Positions 39,601 through 51,435 of a stretch of 64,000 nt of DNA are shown one piece after another. Numbering within the stretch: the stretch's first letter is position 1; the number at the start of each line of letters is the position of its first letter. A program made the translations under genes and the position numbers. A model generated the notes under the pieces. That model did no database searches and was not told the origin of the DNA. It saw only the letters and a list, made by a program, of their open reading frames with translations. Location: NCBI RefSeq assembly GCF_965638725.1, contig NC_134982.1, positions 1,674,001 to 1,738,000 of the forward strand, in the 5' to 3' direction. This DNA is from Aptenodytes patagonicus. Lineage: Eukaryota > Chordata > Aves > Sphenisciformes > Spheniscidae.

Positions 39601-42600
39601 GGGATGGCCGCGGGGCCGAGCGCGGTCTCGCTCCCTCCCCTCTCATTTGGGTTTTCTGAATTCTGCTCTGCAATGGGCGCACTCTGGATGCAAACCTAAA
39701 TCTTGCTCCTGAGGGGTCACAACTACTTCAGCGGACGCCAAGGTACCAGCCACAGACTGAATTAATCCACCCAACAAGGTCTTCAGCAAAGTCTCTTCAG
39801 CTGATACTCTGCCGATCCCCGGGTTTTAATGGCAGTAAATGACTCTGGAACGATTAGCGCCCGCCCACGCTTTCCCTTAGGGAAGGAGCTTTCCCTCCGC
39901 TCCCCCGCTTTGCCGGCTGCCCAGCTTTTCTCTGGACCGCTGTCCCCAGGGAAGCGGGGTTTGTGCAGCCGCTGCGCGACGGCACGCTGCTTCAAACCTT
40001 TCCGCCTTCTATTGCCCATCTCGCTTTTCTCTTTGCTTTATAACCGCAGCGCCGTGGTTTAAGCGGGGAGTAAAGCAGAGGTGAAAACGCCATCGCGAAA
40101 TGGCATCACCCTGACGCGCAGGGAGGGGACGGCAGGTGCTCGGGGAGAGACTTGAGACAGCGGGGCTGTGCGGTTGTCACTGGGGGCAGTACGTGTACTG
40201 CTGTCTGGGGCCTGGGGGGTGGTTTCAGAAGCACCCCTGGGGAGGGTTTCAGAAGAGGGCTGCCCCCTTTTTGAGGTGCTGTGGGCTAACGCCCGTTTGC
40301 CAGCTCCTGCCGCAGCCGCCGAGACCTGCAAAGGGTCCCGGAGTTGGAGCACATGAATTATGGACGCGCTTTCTATATAAGCCTCAGCTAAAAATGACGA
40401 GCGGGCGCTATTAATATCACCCCTCCCGCAGCCCTGAGGCGTATCAGGCACTTTACAGACTGAGGCTCCTCGGTGGGTGGTTACCACCGAGACCGCTACA
40501 TCCTAATGAACGGCTCTTCGCTTCCCGAGCTGCTCAGATTTCGCCGAGCGATGCCGCCACCGGCTCAGCCCCTGCCAGGCAGCTCAGTCACCCTCAGGGA
40601 AGAGCAAAAGGCGATGGATGTAGGAACAGAAGAGGAAAAAATCAGCGTTGGGGGGCATTTCCCAAAGGATCAGTTGAATCAAGTGATGGAGATGCAACAT
40701 CACACACAGGGGATGGAGAAGAGCGGGCTCAGGTAGGGGACAGAGCTGAGGGCAGGGAGAAGTGGTGAAGAATAAATAGAGAAGGGAAGAAAAGAAAATC
40801 AGATGGTAAACTTAAACAAGGCCCTCAGTAGTCAAGCCCCAATAAATGAAAGCATCACAGTGCTCCCTGCTAAAAGCCAGCCTGTTTTTTTTGCCCAATT
40901 ATGTCTTTCGTGAAGCCGCACTCCCAGCAACCGCTCAATTACGGCTACAAGGGATGGTGACAGATTTAGGGGACAGAGATGTTCCAGGGTGAAATGAGGG
41001 GTTTGTGACTAACGAGCTGAAAATCGGGCGAGGGGCCATCGTTCCCCGCACAGGAAACGTGGGTGGGCACAGACGGGCACAGCACGTCTGGCGGGCGGTG
41101 GGGGTCCGGTGAGCCCTCACCCCTCAGCCTGCCTTCGGTTTGGGGTGACCTTCCCTTTAAAATGCAAGATTATCCAACGAATCAAACCCAAAACACATCA
41201 GTCCTGCGTACAGAGGTCGGTTCGGGATGCAGCCTCCTAACAGAGGATGCTGCCTGCTCTGGCGGCGGCTGCTAGAGGTACTTAAAGCACAAAGAGAGGT
41301 CAGATGCTGCAAGCACCCACTTAGTGGGAATGAAAAATACTATCTTCCCCAGCGCTACTGCTTTCTCCTGACCTGATCCAGCCTCCATTGATGAAGACTC
41401 CCACTGAATTTAATGAGAATTGGCTCTCCGGCCCCAGGGGGAGACTCTCCCTGACCCTGCCGGTACCATGACTATCTCGGCATCAGACTGCTGCAGCCCA
41501 GAGTTACTTTTAAGGCACAACCCCAGTGCTCTCCGTTACTTGCAAAATAATCTGATCGGCCCGTGGCAGCAACATGTGGCTCCAATAACACCGGTAGGGC
41601 AGATTGGGGATATTCAGATCCCTGCTTCAAAATGCAAACGCTGCTGGTACGCTAGTTAAAATGCATCATACAGGTATCCGATACCAGAGGAGAGCCGACA
41701 CGGACTGATGCTCCCCCCTCCGGAGGCAGGACCTGTGCAGAGGGCTCCAGGGAAGCGCTTACACCCCTGTCTGGCTGCAAACTGTATTCGCAAATAAAAG
41801 TATCTGCTCTTCCTTGGTATCGTATCCTCTTCAGTCAAACCTCTGAACCACGAGGTGCTCTGGGTGTCCCCAGGAGAGCAGCGCAGCCCCTGCCTGCAGC
41901 AGGAGGTAAAACGAGATGGGGACAGCGAAGCTGCGCATCCATGAGATACAGATGTGACACTTCCAAAGGGAAAATTTCCATTCTCAGTCGAAATTTCTCG
42001 CTTTTTATCCTAAATTACCTTCTTCTTAGGGACCGCTCCCAGACCATCGCACTGCCAGCACACGCCTGTGGCCACAGCCCAGCAGATGGCATCCGCAGCT
42101 CTGCCTCCAGCTCACAGCCCAGCCGGCCCGGGAGAGGAGCAGGAGCAAGGCAGGGCTTTCCCTCCTGGTGTAATTCTTTCCCATAAAGACATGCTGCATT
42201 TTTTCCAACTCCATCGTGCCTCTCCGATCCCACTGTGGCACCTCCTAGTCATCTCACAGGGGCAGGGAGCAGAAACGACTCCTTTCCTTGAGCTTTTATT
42301 ATATTTAGAATACATTATTATAGGGTATTTGGTATTTTTCTCATGACGTTCTCTGGCACCGGTATAGACACATCGTTGTGTTCCCAAAACGCAGGAGTAG
42401 CATTGTATGAAACCTGGAGTCCGAGCTTTGAGAAAAGGAAAAGGAGCAGTAAACGACCTCCTCCCTCGCCCGGCCCGGCAGCACGCACCGATGCTGCCTT
42501 GCGCCCGACAGAGATGTTATTCTTTGTAATAAAGTCAACGAGAGGAAAACAAGTTCCTCAGAGGGATGGACCTCACCGTCACTGTGGGATCTCCCACCAT

Positions 42601-43347
42601 CTCCCACTCGGGGTGACCTCTGGCCAGAGCTGCTTTGGGGGACACCCTTTGTTTTTCCCATACTGTGGCAAGTTAACTTTTCTTTTTCGCGGCGTACCAG
42701 TCACCTGCCCGCTGCCAGCAAACAGAGGCGACTGTCCAGTGAGCCAGAAAAGTGCAAAATCAGTAAAGAAATAAAGTGCAATCAAAGCTGTAGGGAGGGG
42801 GACTGGCAAGCACTGGTGCAATTAGAAGACACCCAAAGAGGTTATTGTAAGCCATGGGAGGAGGTGAATTTGCGGTGCATGAACCGTTGTGTGCAGGGTC
42901 CAGACCCCCCTTGGGTTAGGAGAGAGGGGGTCACGCACATCGTCACAGGGTGTCACACACGTGTACAAGGCTTCAGGCAGAGGACAGGAGCGGCGGTGGC
43001 AGGACAGCCGCCGCAGCAAACTCTGCATGTGCAGGAGTAAAGCCTCGTGTCTCCATTTAAACCTCCATCAGGTCTCTCCCCTTAACCCCACCGCTGCTGC
43101 CGCTGGCCTGGACAAACAGCTCTGCTTGTGCACTGCCGCCTGTTCCTGTAGGAGAAAATAAACTTACTGTTTGCGCACTAAGGAGATCGTTATCAACTTG
43201 TGGGCAGGCGCTGCATCAAAATCCCGTCTTCTTTAACAGAGCTTCACCACAAGGTTCGTTTGGTGGAAGACGACTTGAACGCCCTCTTTCCATCCATAAA
43301 CTTTCAACTACAGCACATTTCTGAACTACTAAAAACCGCTGGATTTT

Positions 43348-43404
43348 TTTATATATATATTTTTATAATTTCTATTATATGTGTGTGTATACACGCACGC
43401 GCAT
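43348..43404. repeat. Alternating AT / TG / CA tract
   Basis: A run of AT dinucleotides, then TTATATGTGTGTGTATACAC and CGCACGCGCA, an alternating purine-pyrimidine tract of the Z-DNA-forming type. Confidence 0.7.
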
Positions 43405-44770
43405 CCTGGAAAACACTCCATTTCAGAGGGTTTCTGCAGGGTGCCCACTGTGACAAGCCCAGGTCAGCACAGCTGAGGAAGCTGGAAAGAAATTTAGGTT
43501 TGGCTGATGACTTTGGGCAGAATAAACAACATCTGCCGGTTGATAAACTTTAGTGAAAAGGAGGATGAGTTTATGAACATCTGGCACTCCTGAGAAACAC
43601 CATTTGGGACAGCGCAGGGACACAGGGGGACAAACCGTGGTGGCAAGGGGCTGCAGGAGCTCCCTGGCATCCCACAGGTGTCTGTCTGCACTCAGTACCG
43701 TCCTGGTGATGTTCCCGTCTCCTGTGCGCCTATAAAGCACAGTCACTTTATCATTTGTTACCTTCTGTATTATTTCTGAAATGAACACACTGAAAAACAC
43801 TCAGCGTCTTCGCAAAAAAGCCCAGTTTCTCTATTTGATTACAAGATCCCGTATTTGCCCATATCCGTGCTGCCGCTCGATTTGTTACATTCCCGCCTAA
43901 CTGAAGAGGGAAATAAGCAGCATCCCTGACTCCTGTGGGGCAGGCGATTTAATGGAAGGGTTTTCTTTTTCTTTCAGCGTGTGTTTTGGTACCCTTCAAA
44001 CAGAGGGTCCCTGCAGCCCACAGACATCGCTACCCTAAAAGCCACCTGCATTGACCCATCTATGGAAAGCCGTCTCCTCCGTGGAGCTGCGGGAGACGGC
44101 CGGCGGTGCTGCCATGCGCTGTCTGTGCTCACCTTGAACGTGTCCTGTTTGCCCGGGCTAACGACAGCCCATAAACCCACAAAGGACTTGGCAGGTACCT
44201 TTGAGGGTGCTGGGAAGTCCCCGGCTGGGGGAATGGATAACCCTGGACTATAAATGGATGCCACCCCTATAATTAGCAGTATCATTCTATAAAACAAGGT
44301 AAGCTATTTCCAGCTATGCAGCCATCAAAAACTAACTCAGATCCAACAAACTTTGGCTTGCCTTCAAATGATCCTTCAGCTTCTGAGATGACTCATTACT
44401 GCGCAGGTTGTCGGGGGTCAGGGCATGGGCTGGATTTTCCATTTGGCTGTGTTTGCATTGCTAGAGAAAGATAAACATTTCTCAACATTTCTAACCTGGC
44501 TGTGATCAGAATACACAATAAAATGCAGGAAACTTCCATTTGTCCTTTGGGATCTATAAAACTCACCCAGGCCATTACGGCTCCTTGTCATGTGAAGGAA
44601 GGTACAGGACCGAGATGTACGGATTGGGCTTAATTATTAAATCGTCCTGCATTGAGACCTCTTGAGATCCTACCGAGCTCTGTCATGGCTTTTTAGCTGG
44701 TGGGATCTCAGCAGAAAACGTTGTAGGAGATGCTCGTGTGTGCGCACGTTCATAGAACATGAGGCAGGCT

Positions 44771-44805
44771 CAGAAGACCAGCACTGTGCAGAAGACCAGC
44801 ACGGG
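44771..44805. repeat. Two-copy 18-bp tandem duplication
   Basis: CAGAAGACCAGCACTGTG followed immediately by CAGAAGACCAGCACGGG. Confidence 0.7.
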
Positions 44806-47800
44806 TTACTCATTATAATGGCGATATTAGTAAGACTATTTATCTGTTAAACATCAGAAAACAAACAAAAAGGGGGTCTACAGCACAGCTGCATGAATAC
44901 ACGTGAACTCTGATACTTCTTTAAGAATTAGTAAAAAAGTTTCAAAAGATCTAGGGGGGTTTTTTATTAGCTGGGGTGTGGGGTTTTGTTGCTTTGGGCT
45001 TTTATTTTAGCCACGTTGCAATGTGTTCCTACACTTTGCCTCCATTGTGTCATGCTGCCAGCACTGGTCCCCACTGACAGCAGCAACACAGGGGTTTTGG
45101 GAGGTTCCTCAAGCCCTGGTGGGAACAGCCCCTGGGGCCGAGATACCCTTCCCGAGCAGCTTTCCAGACCACGCGCTGGCTGAAGAAGTCGCATCTGCCC
45201 GTTCAGCAGCTCCGCTAACCCAAGCAGATGCAACCCGTAAGCCTCACGGAGCTCTTGCACGACTGGCAAGGAGTGCTCCGTGCAGGCAGCGAGCCGTGGC
45301 ACCGAGCCATGAACCGTTGGTGGATTCAAGGAGCTTAAAAGCCTCCAAATAGTCCTGTGCTAATCTCTCACCATCATCAAATTTTGACAAATAATTTTCT
45401 GTATGAGGAAACTGGTCAAACTCCATCGGGAGTAAAGCCTTGCCAGGCTGTAAAACGTGCACCTTGAAGGACGACACGCGGTGCCAGGCCTGGGAAAGGG
45501 TAAACCCTCCCAAGCAAAAAACACCGCAGAGTATTTTATGGGGTACGTGAACCCTTTGGTTTATGGCAGCTGGTTACAGAAACCCTGTTCATTCTCTGCT
45601 ATAAAAACTGCTTAGCGTGGCATTGGCCACCTCTGGGGATGGCTTGGCATGGAGATGGGGCAGGAAAGGGGATTTCCCTAAAAGGGGCAGTTGGGGGCAG
45701 CCCAGATGACAAACCGACCAAAACTGATGGTCCATCAGGACTTCGGCTGCCCGAGGAAACCCACGAGCCCCATCCCCATGATGGCCGGGTGCTGGCTCAG
45801 CAAATGCCCCCAGAGACGTCGGGGACAGCTGTCACCTCGGGGGAGGCTGCATGGAGCATCGCAACCTCTGCAGGGAGGGGAACGGGGCGGGCCACAGGTA
45901 GCATCCACCCAAACCCGGGGCTGGCGCACGCTTGACCGAAGACGGGCCGTCACAGGCGATGAGCGAGCATCAGATGAAAAAGAGTTTGACGAAGGGGTTG
46001 CATTTGGGGAAACAGGATAGGAGCGCAGATGTGCTGGGTTGTGCTTGCCACGTGAAGGACAGCAGACAGCCCCCAAATACGGACGCGAATCAGCCTCAAG
46101 TTTCCCCTGGGTGACCCCAACACCAGTCATCCCCTGAGCCAGGGAACCGGCTTTGTCACCTCCGAGCAGATCGAAAGCTTCACTCTCCCCCAGGATTGCT
46201 TGGGGCTCGCGGCGGGTGATCACATCAGGGTTTGTCACTTAAATGAGTCGCAAGACAATTTACTCTGAACAAGTTTCACTCACATGCGCAGGGCTGGTGG
46301 GCTGCTTGAATCTCCAGATTTGGTTGAAAAGATGCTTTAAATGGTTTTTAAAATTTCTAACCTCTTGTTGCTTCCTCAATATGAGGCTGATTTCACCCAC
46401 TGGAAAACATTACACGTTTCTCTTGAATGGGTAGTGCAAACCCATGAGGTAGCTGTACACTGCTAATAAGTCACACAAGGCATTTCGTGAATTAATTTGG
46501 TATTGTACATGTCCCACGCATTTTATTACCGCTTCTGATTATAATTACCCAAAGATACTGAGGTCCATTCCACTGAATAGACCTATATAGTTTCTAAGGT
46601 AAGAAATGTTATCTGCCACAATTCATATTTCTCAGGGGATGCAACACAGCCCTTATTCTTTAGGTACTGCTGTTTCAATCAATGTTTTACCTGTTATTTT
46701 CAGAACATACCCAGGGATGGACTTATTGCATTGAAGAGCGCCTCTGGTTTCGGGTGAATCACCCTGTTGTACTGCAGGAATATCCCGAGAAAGCCAGAGC
46801 TGCCACGCTCCCATTCTCCCAGTGACCAAAATGAGGGTCCTCCCTGGGTTTCGGTCTTGCAATACAGGTGAATTTAGGAGACAGCCGTGCATTGCACATC
46901 TGCATTTGAGATCCCAAGCTAGCTGGCCTGCGCTTGCAGCAAGGCCGTTGTGTTTCGTGTCTGCGGCGAGCACGTCTCCAGCCCCCCATCATGGGGTGCC
47001 CTTGCAGCTCCCGACATGCAGAACATCTCCTGATGGGTAGGCGATAAAGCAGCACCACAAATCAAAGGTAGGAACCGAAACTAAAAGACCAAGCAGAATT
47101 CTCTCAATTTGCTTGTATTTCTTTCTGCTGACGTAAATCCCTTAAACAAATATGAGTTAGAGTTAAAAGAAAGAGGACGGCAGAAGTGAATGCGAGAAGC
47201 TCCCCGTATCAGATCTTGTGGACTTCTGCGATTCCTATCGCTTTCCACCTTTTTGTTCTTCAGAGCCGAGCTCATCTCTTTGGACGAAGTTCGGCACAGA
47301 TGGTCGGATGCATTTCAAGCCCATCTCTCCCATGTCAATTCAAGAACTTCATGACTAGAAAACCTTTTTAAACAAAATCTGACCAATCGTCCTCTGGGTA
47401 AACAGGAAAAAGGCTTGGAAAAGATAAAGGAGACTTCAGAGGCCAGTCTCACCTTTTTAGGGACCAGCCCTCACTACGTCTTAGTCCTTTCATCTTGGGC
47501 CTGTAGTACCGGGGGGATCTAGTTAATTTACTAATCAAAGGGAAAGCAAGAGAGGAGAGTATATTTCATCACTCACTGAACATATTGCTCTTATGGGCCA
47601 AACATTATTTGCAAAGCTGTAATATTAATGGCCTGGGATAATACCAAGAGTCATAGGGCTGACAGCGGTCCAGAGCTGTGCAACATACAGCAACAACCAC
47701 GTAATCGGTCAGACGGAGCTACCTTATAACCTCCTATCTCAGTAGCTCCCAGCACCTAACAACACATCTTACTCTTACATTTCAAATATGGTACGAGCAG

Positions 47801-49522
47801 GAGTTTCAGGCCCTAAAAGCAGGACTAAATCAGAGGGTCTTTATCAGGTCTTTCGAGAAGGTTCTGGGCTCAGCATTAACAAAAGTTCACTGGTTTAGGC
47901 AGCTTAAGACAAACCGGGGGTCTGGCACTTGTGCTCTGACCATTTGCCTGGATTCTGAATCCAGGGGGTGGGACAAGAAACACGATTCAACACTATTAAA
48001 TCCCACTGCGGTCAGCTGAAGACAGATTTGATGCCAGCCCAAAGGCTGACTGACACCTAAAGAAGCTATGGTGAGAACAGCTGAGTTATCAGTATTAGTA
48101 AAAGTTAAAGGAGAGTTAAAACCAGCACATCTGTAAAATGGATGCTGAAGTCAGTCCACCTGGACACACACTTACAGCTAAGCAAAATGCACTTCACTCG
48201 GCTGGAGGATCAGCCTGCAATTAGTAGACAAAAACTTAATTAAAAAAAAAGTGTAAAGTCTGAAAAAGACATGCTAGCTATTTAGTAAAAACCAAACAAA
48301 AATAAAGCGTTCACAGACGCAAGCCTGCTTTTGAAGCACAAGGGCATGGCTGGAGCAGCTGACGGGGCAGTAATCGCTTTCGGAAAGTGCATTTCGCAGG
48401 CTGTTAACCCGATTGATTTGGACACACGAGGCAAACGAGAAGTGACAGCAATGCATCTCACTTCACGGTCCTTCCAAGCGGTTCTCCAGCGTGCAGTCAC
48501 CCTACTCGCAGCGTACGGGGTTTTAAGCAGACCGGCACGGAGTAAAGCAGGTGGACTAAGGTGTTTATACCCAAATAGGAACAGACTGCTGGACGACCAA
48601 ATTTCCGTCAGGGCCCTAGAAACATACCCACAGAAGCGCTGGGACCTGAACCCCACTGCCTGCGAGTCTTAACGAAGTAGTTAGTAGAGCTAAACAGATT
48701 GATGACACATACAATAGAAACATTTCCCCTGGTTTGCTTATGTAGCACACGCTAATTGCGCCCTTCTGTGGCCTCCCAGGATCTGGGGACTCACAAAGAT
48801 CAGCTGGCAAAACGGAAATTAGAAATGCCAGGCTTTTAACACTTTTTGATATTTCTTTTATAATCAACCTGATCACCCCCTTTTACTGACAGTCACTGTC
48901 CTGCTCTGCACAGGTAATAACGGCACCCACCTGGGTAAAGGACCTGACGCCATCAAGCTAGGTTTTAAAGTGTAGCTTGCAGTCAAATACAACATGGAAT
49001 AAAAGCAGCATGCCAAAAAAAAAGAAGAGACACAAGAGATAAACCAAACCTCTCCAACAGTGGGCCACAGGTCAAACCCAGCCCTAGGGGCACACAACTG
49101 AGAACACCGGCTGAAACCAGGCACCGAAATATTTGGTGGGTGCCTACGAGCAACTTCTGAACGCCGTGCCGTGGGACCGCAGGGCTCAGGAGGGCAGAGG
49201 ACAAGAGGCCCCGGCTTTCAGTCTGTTATTCCAGCACAGCAAAGGAACAGGACAACAGCAGAACAAAACCCACTTCCCTGTTCCTCAGCGAGCTGCCTTT
49301 TCCCATCTGCCAAGGAGAGCAGCACCCCTACCTGGTGGGTGCCTCCGGGTCTCCAAAGGAGCATCTCAACTGAGAACCCAGCATTTAAACCTTCCTTTTC
49401 CCAGCTGAATTGTTTTAAACCAGAGCCTTGGGCTGATTGACTCCCAGCACCTGAGAAACCCGCCTGTTTCTCTCCTAACACCTGGAAGCACTTAATAACC
49501 TAATAATAAGCCAGGTCTCCAC

Positions 49523-49527
49523 CCCTT
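49523..49527. repeat. Left target-site duplication CCCTT
   Basis: Perfect 5-bp direct repeat with 50059-50063, flanking the solo LTR. Confidence 0.88.
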
Positions 49528-50058
49528 TGTCCTGGTTTCGGCAGGGATAGAGTTAATTTCCTTCCTAGTAGCTGGTACAGTGCTGTGTTTTGGATTTAGG
49601 ATGAGAACAATGTTGATAACACACCGATGTTTTAGTTGTTGCTGAGCAGTGCTTACACTAGTCAAGGACTTTGCAGCTTCCCATGCTCTACCGACTGAGC
49701 AGGCTGGAGGTGCACAAGAAGCTGGGAGGGGGCACAGCCAAACTGGCCAAAGGGACATTCCATACCATGGGACGTCATGCTCAGTACATAAACTGTGGAA
49801 AGCTGGCCGGGGGGGCCGCTGCTCGGGGACTGGCTGGGCATCGGTCGGCGGGTGGTGAGCAATTGTACTGTGCATCACTTGCTTTGTGTATTATTATTAT
49901 TATTATATTCTATTTCAATTATTGAACTGTTTTTATCTCAACCCACGCATTTTCTCACTTTCACTCTTCCAATTCTCTCCCCCATCCCACCGGGGCTGGG
50001 GGGCAGTGAGCGAGCGGCTGGGTGGGGCTCAGTTGCCGGCTGAGGTTAAACCACGACA
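49528..50058 (+). mobile_element. Solo LTR of an avian ERVL-like endogenous retrovirus
   Basis: A 531-bp element begins TGTCCTGGTTT and ends AAACCACGACA. These termini are inverted repeats with one mismatch and carry the TG...CA ends of retroviral LTRs. It is flanked on both sides by the 5-bp direct repeat CCCTT (49523-49527 and 50059-50063), the duplication size typical of class III (ERVL) integrations. No gag, pol or env sequence is present, so this is the product of LTR-LTR recombination. A short (TTA)n run lies at about 49889-49906. Orientation was set by similarity to the common avian LTR family recalled from knowledge, not by a search. Confidence 0.9.
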
Positions 50059-50063
50059 CCCTT
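50059..50063. repeat. Right target-site duplication CCCTT
   Basis: Partner of 49523-49527; it fixes the right end of the LTR at 50058. Confidence 0.88.
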
Positions 50064-50692
50064 GGGGCGCAGCATGACTTAGAGGGCTTATCCAGCTCTG
50101 GTACTGTCTGTGAGGCTGGGGTCAAGGCCAGGCCAGGCGGTGGCCAGTAGGGACGTGGCACAGAAGAAATACTGCTCCTGTGAGCCCTGGTGGGACAGGG
50201 GATGAGGCAGGTCCCTCTGGGACAGCGGTGACCTGAGCTAGGTCATAGCAAGCCTTTTATGTCCAACTCCTATTTTAGGCATTGTTTCTGGCCTTTAAAA
50301 GCAACGCTGGGCTGCAGGTGAATTATGCGACAGTGAAACTTCTCCTCCTGGACATGCCTGTAATATCTTTGTTCGTTGCCTTCAAGAACGTCAACGCCTC
50401 AGCCCCGTTGGGGTCTGCAGTCTTCTCTTTGAGAAGAGGTTTGTGCCGGGACCTGCACAGCCACTCCCTCTGCTCTGTGAATGGCTGGGACAACCCCAGC
50501 CTGTGCGGTAGGAAGGGGAGCGTGGCAGCAGCTGCAAGTGGAGTACCCCAAGCTGATGGGATGGTTGCCCCAAACTGATAAAGCTGAAGAGGAATATGAC
50601 CTTCAGCGGGATTAAAGGGTAGCCAGGGGATTACCTAGAGCCTTGGTAAGACATGAAATTGAATCCCAACTGTGTATTTCACTGAATCCTTG
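50064..50692. other. Spacer between solo LTR and bicupin 3' flank
   Basis: Moderately G/C-rich sequence; I see no gene or further repeat. Confidence 0.5.
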
Positions 50693-51330
50693 TTTATTAC
50701 GTGACGATAAATCGGTAAACCACTTTGATCCTAATTTGATTTAAACCCCATGAAGTAAGCAAATATTTCCTGAGACAGAAAAAAAAAATACACCCTCACC
50801 CATGGGAAACAGAGAAAGATCTCCCTGCATCCCTGTTGCAGCCATCCTGTTGGCTGTAATTAAATATTTACACGAGAAGGAGTTAGGGGAGGGAGAGTGA
50901 ATATGACCTGAACGTATGACGAACTCGTTCCTGCCATCACTGTTAGATGCAGGGCTTAACACACAATACCCGGGTTGGGGATAGACCGAGCTGTCACGCC
51001 GTATTTGTGTAAACACGCTGCTAGATAAGAGCGCTGTCTACGTGACAGAAAATCAATGTGAACTTCAGTAGCGCGAGAGAATGGATGTTATACAGAGCAA
51101 TTGTAATGGTAGAAATTACTTTAATTTACAATCACATTACATTGTACTATAAATAAAACATGATAAAATACAAAAAGAAAATAATTTTTATAATTAATAA
51201 CCCCAAACTCTTCTTTTTTCTGAACATCTCTTCTGGATAAATAGCGAGAAAGGTACCAAAAAGTACTGCTAGAAACACGGTGATCATGAAAAATTCTTAG
51301 AGCCATTAACTGCTAAGAGAGGTTATTTGC
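50693..51330 (-). other. Probable 3' UTR and flank of the bicupin gene
   Basis: Downstream of the stop on the minus strand there is a variant poly(A) signal ATTAAA at 51120-51125 (about 205 nt after the stop) and a canonical AATAAA at 50693-50698 (about 633 nt after). Which is used cannot be decided from sequence. The segment is A/T-rich with no coding signal. Confidence 0.45.
51120..51125 (-). terminator. Candidate poly(A) signal ATTAAA of the bicupin gene
   Basis: This is the nearest variant poly(A) hexamer downstream of the TAG, at a typical vertebrate distance. Read from sequence only; cleavage is not proven. Confidence 0.35.
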
Positions 51331-51435
51331 CTAATTTGAGAACTTCTTAAACTCAGCCTGCTTCTTGAAAAAAAGCTGAGCAAGGATATGATCTGCTGTT
51401 CCACGGAAGTATTTATTCATACGAAGAGTTTCCAG
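51331..51435 (-). CDS. Bicupin exon 8: C-terminal helix and stop
   Basis: Encodes residues 391-424, starting [12 protein letters not shown], then a basic amphipathic C-terminal stretch, then TAG at 51331-51333. The acceptor TTTTTCTTCATAG is strong. There is no C-terminal membrane segment or obvious retention signal, so the N-terminal anchor is the only membrane element seen. Confidence 0.9.
   Translation of the reverse strand: METLRMNKYFRGTADHILAQLFFKKQAEFKKFSN

Larger units (their letters stand above)
36679..49522. other. Non-coding stretch, no supported gene
   Basis: About 13 kb without recognised exons. It holds short repeats (43348-43404 alternating AT then TG/CA; 44771-44805 tandem duplication). 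At 48282-48672 both strands have frames over 110 codons, but no family or splice evidence supports either. Confidence 0.45.

Noticed and set aside
45735..46238. 167-codon minus-strand open frame
   Set aside because: G/C-rich chance frame with competing frames on the plus strand and no domain.
48282..48672. Overlapping frames of 113 and 124 codons on opposite strands
   Set aside because: Neither has a recognised motif or splice borders; mutual overlap argues that at least one, probably both, are chance.
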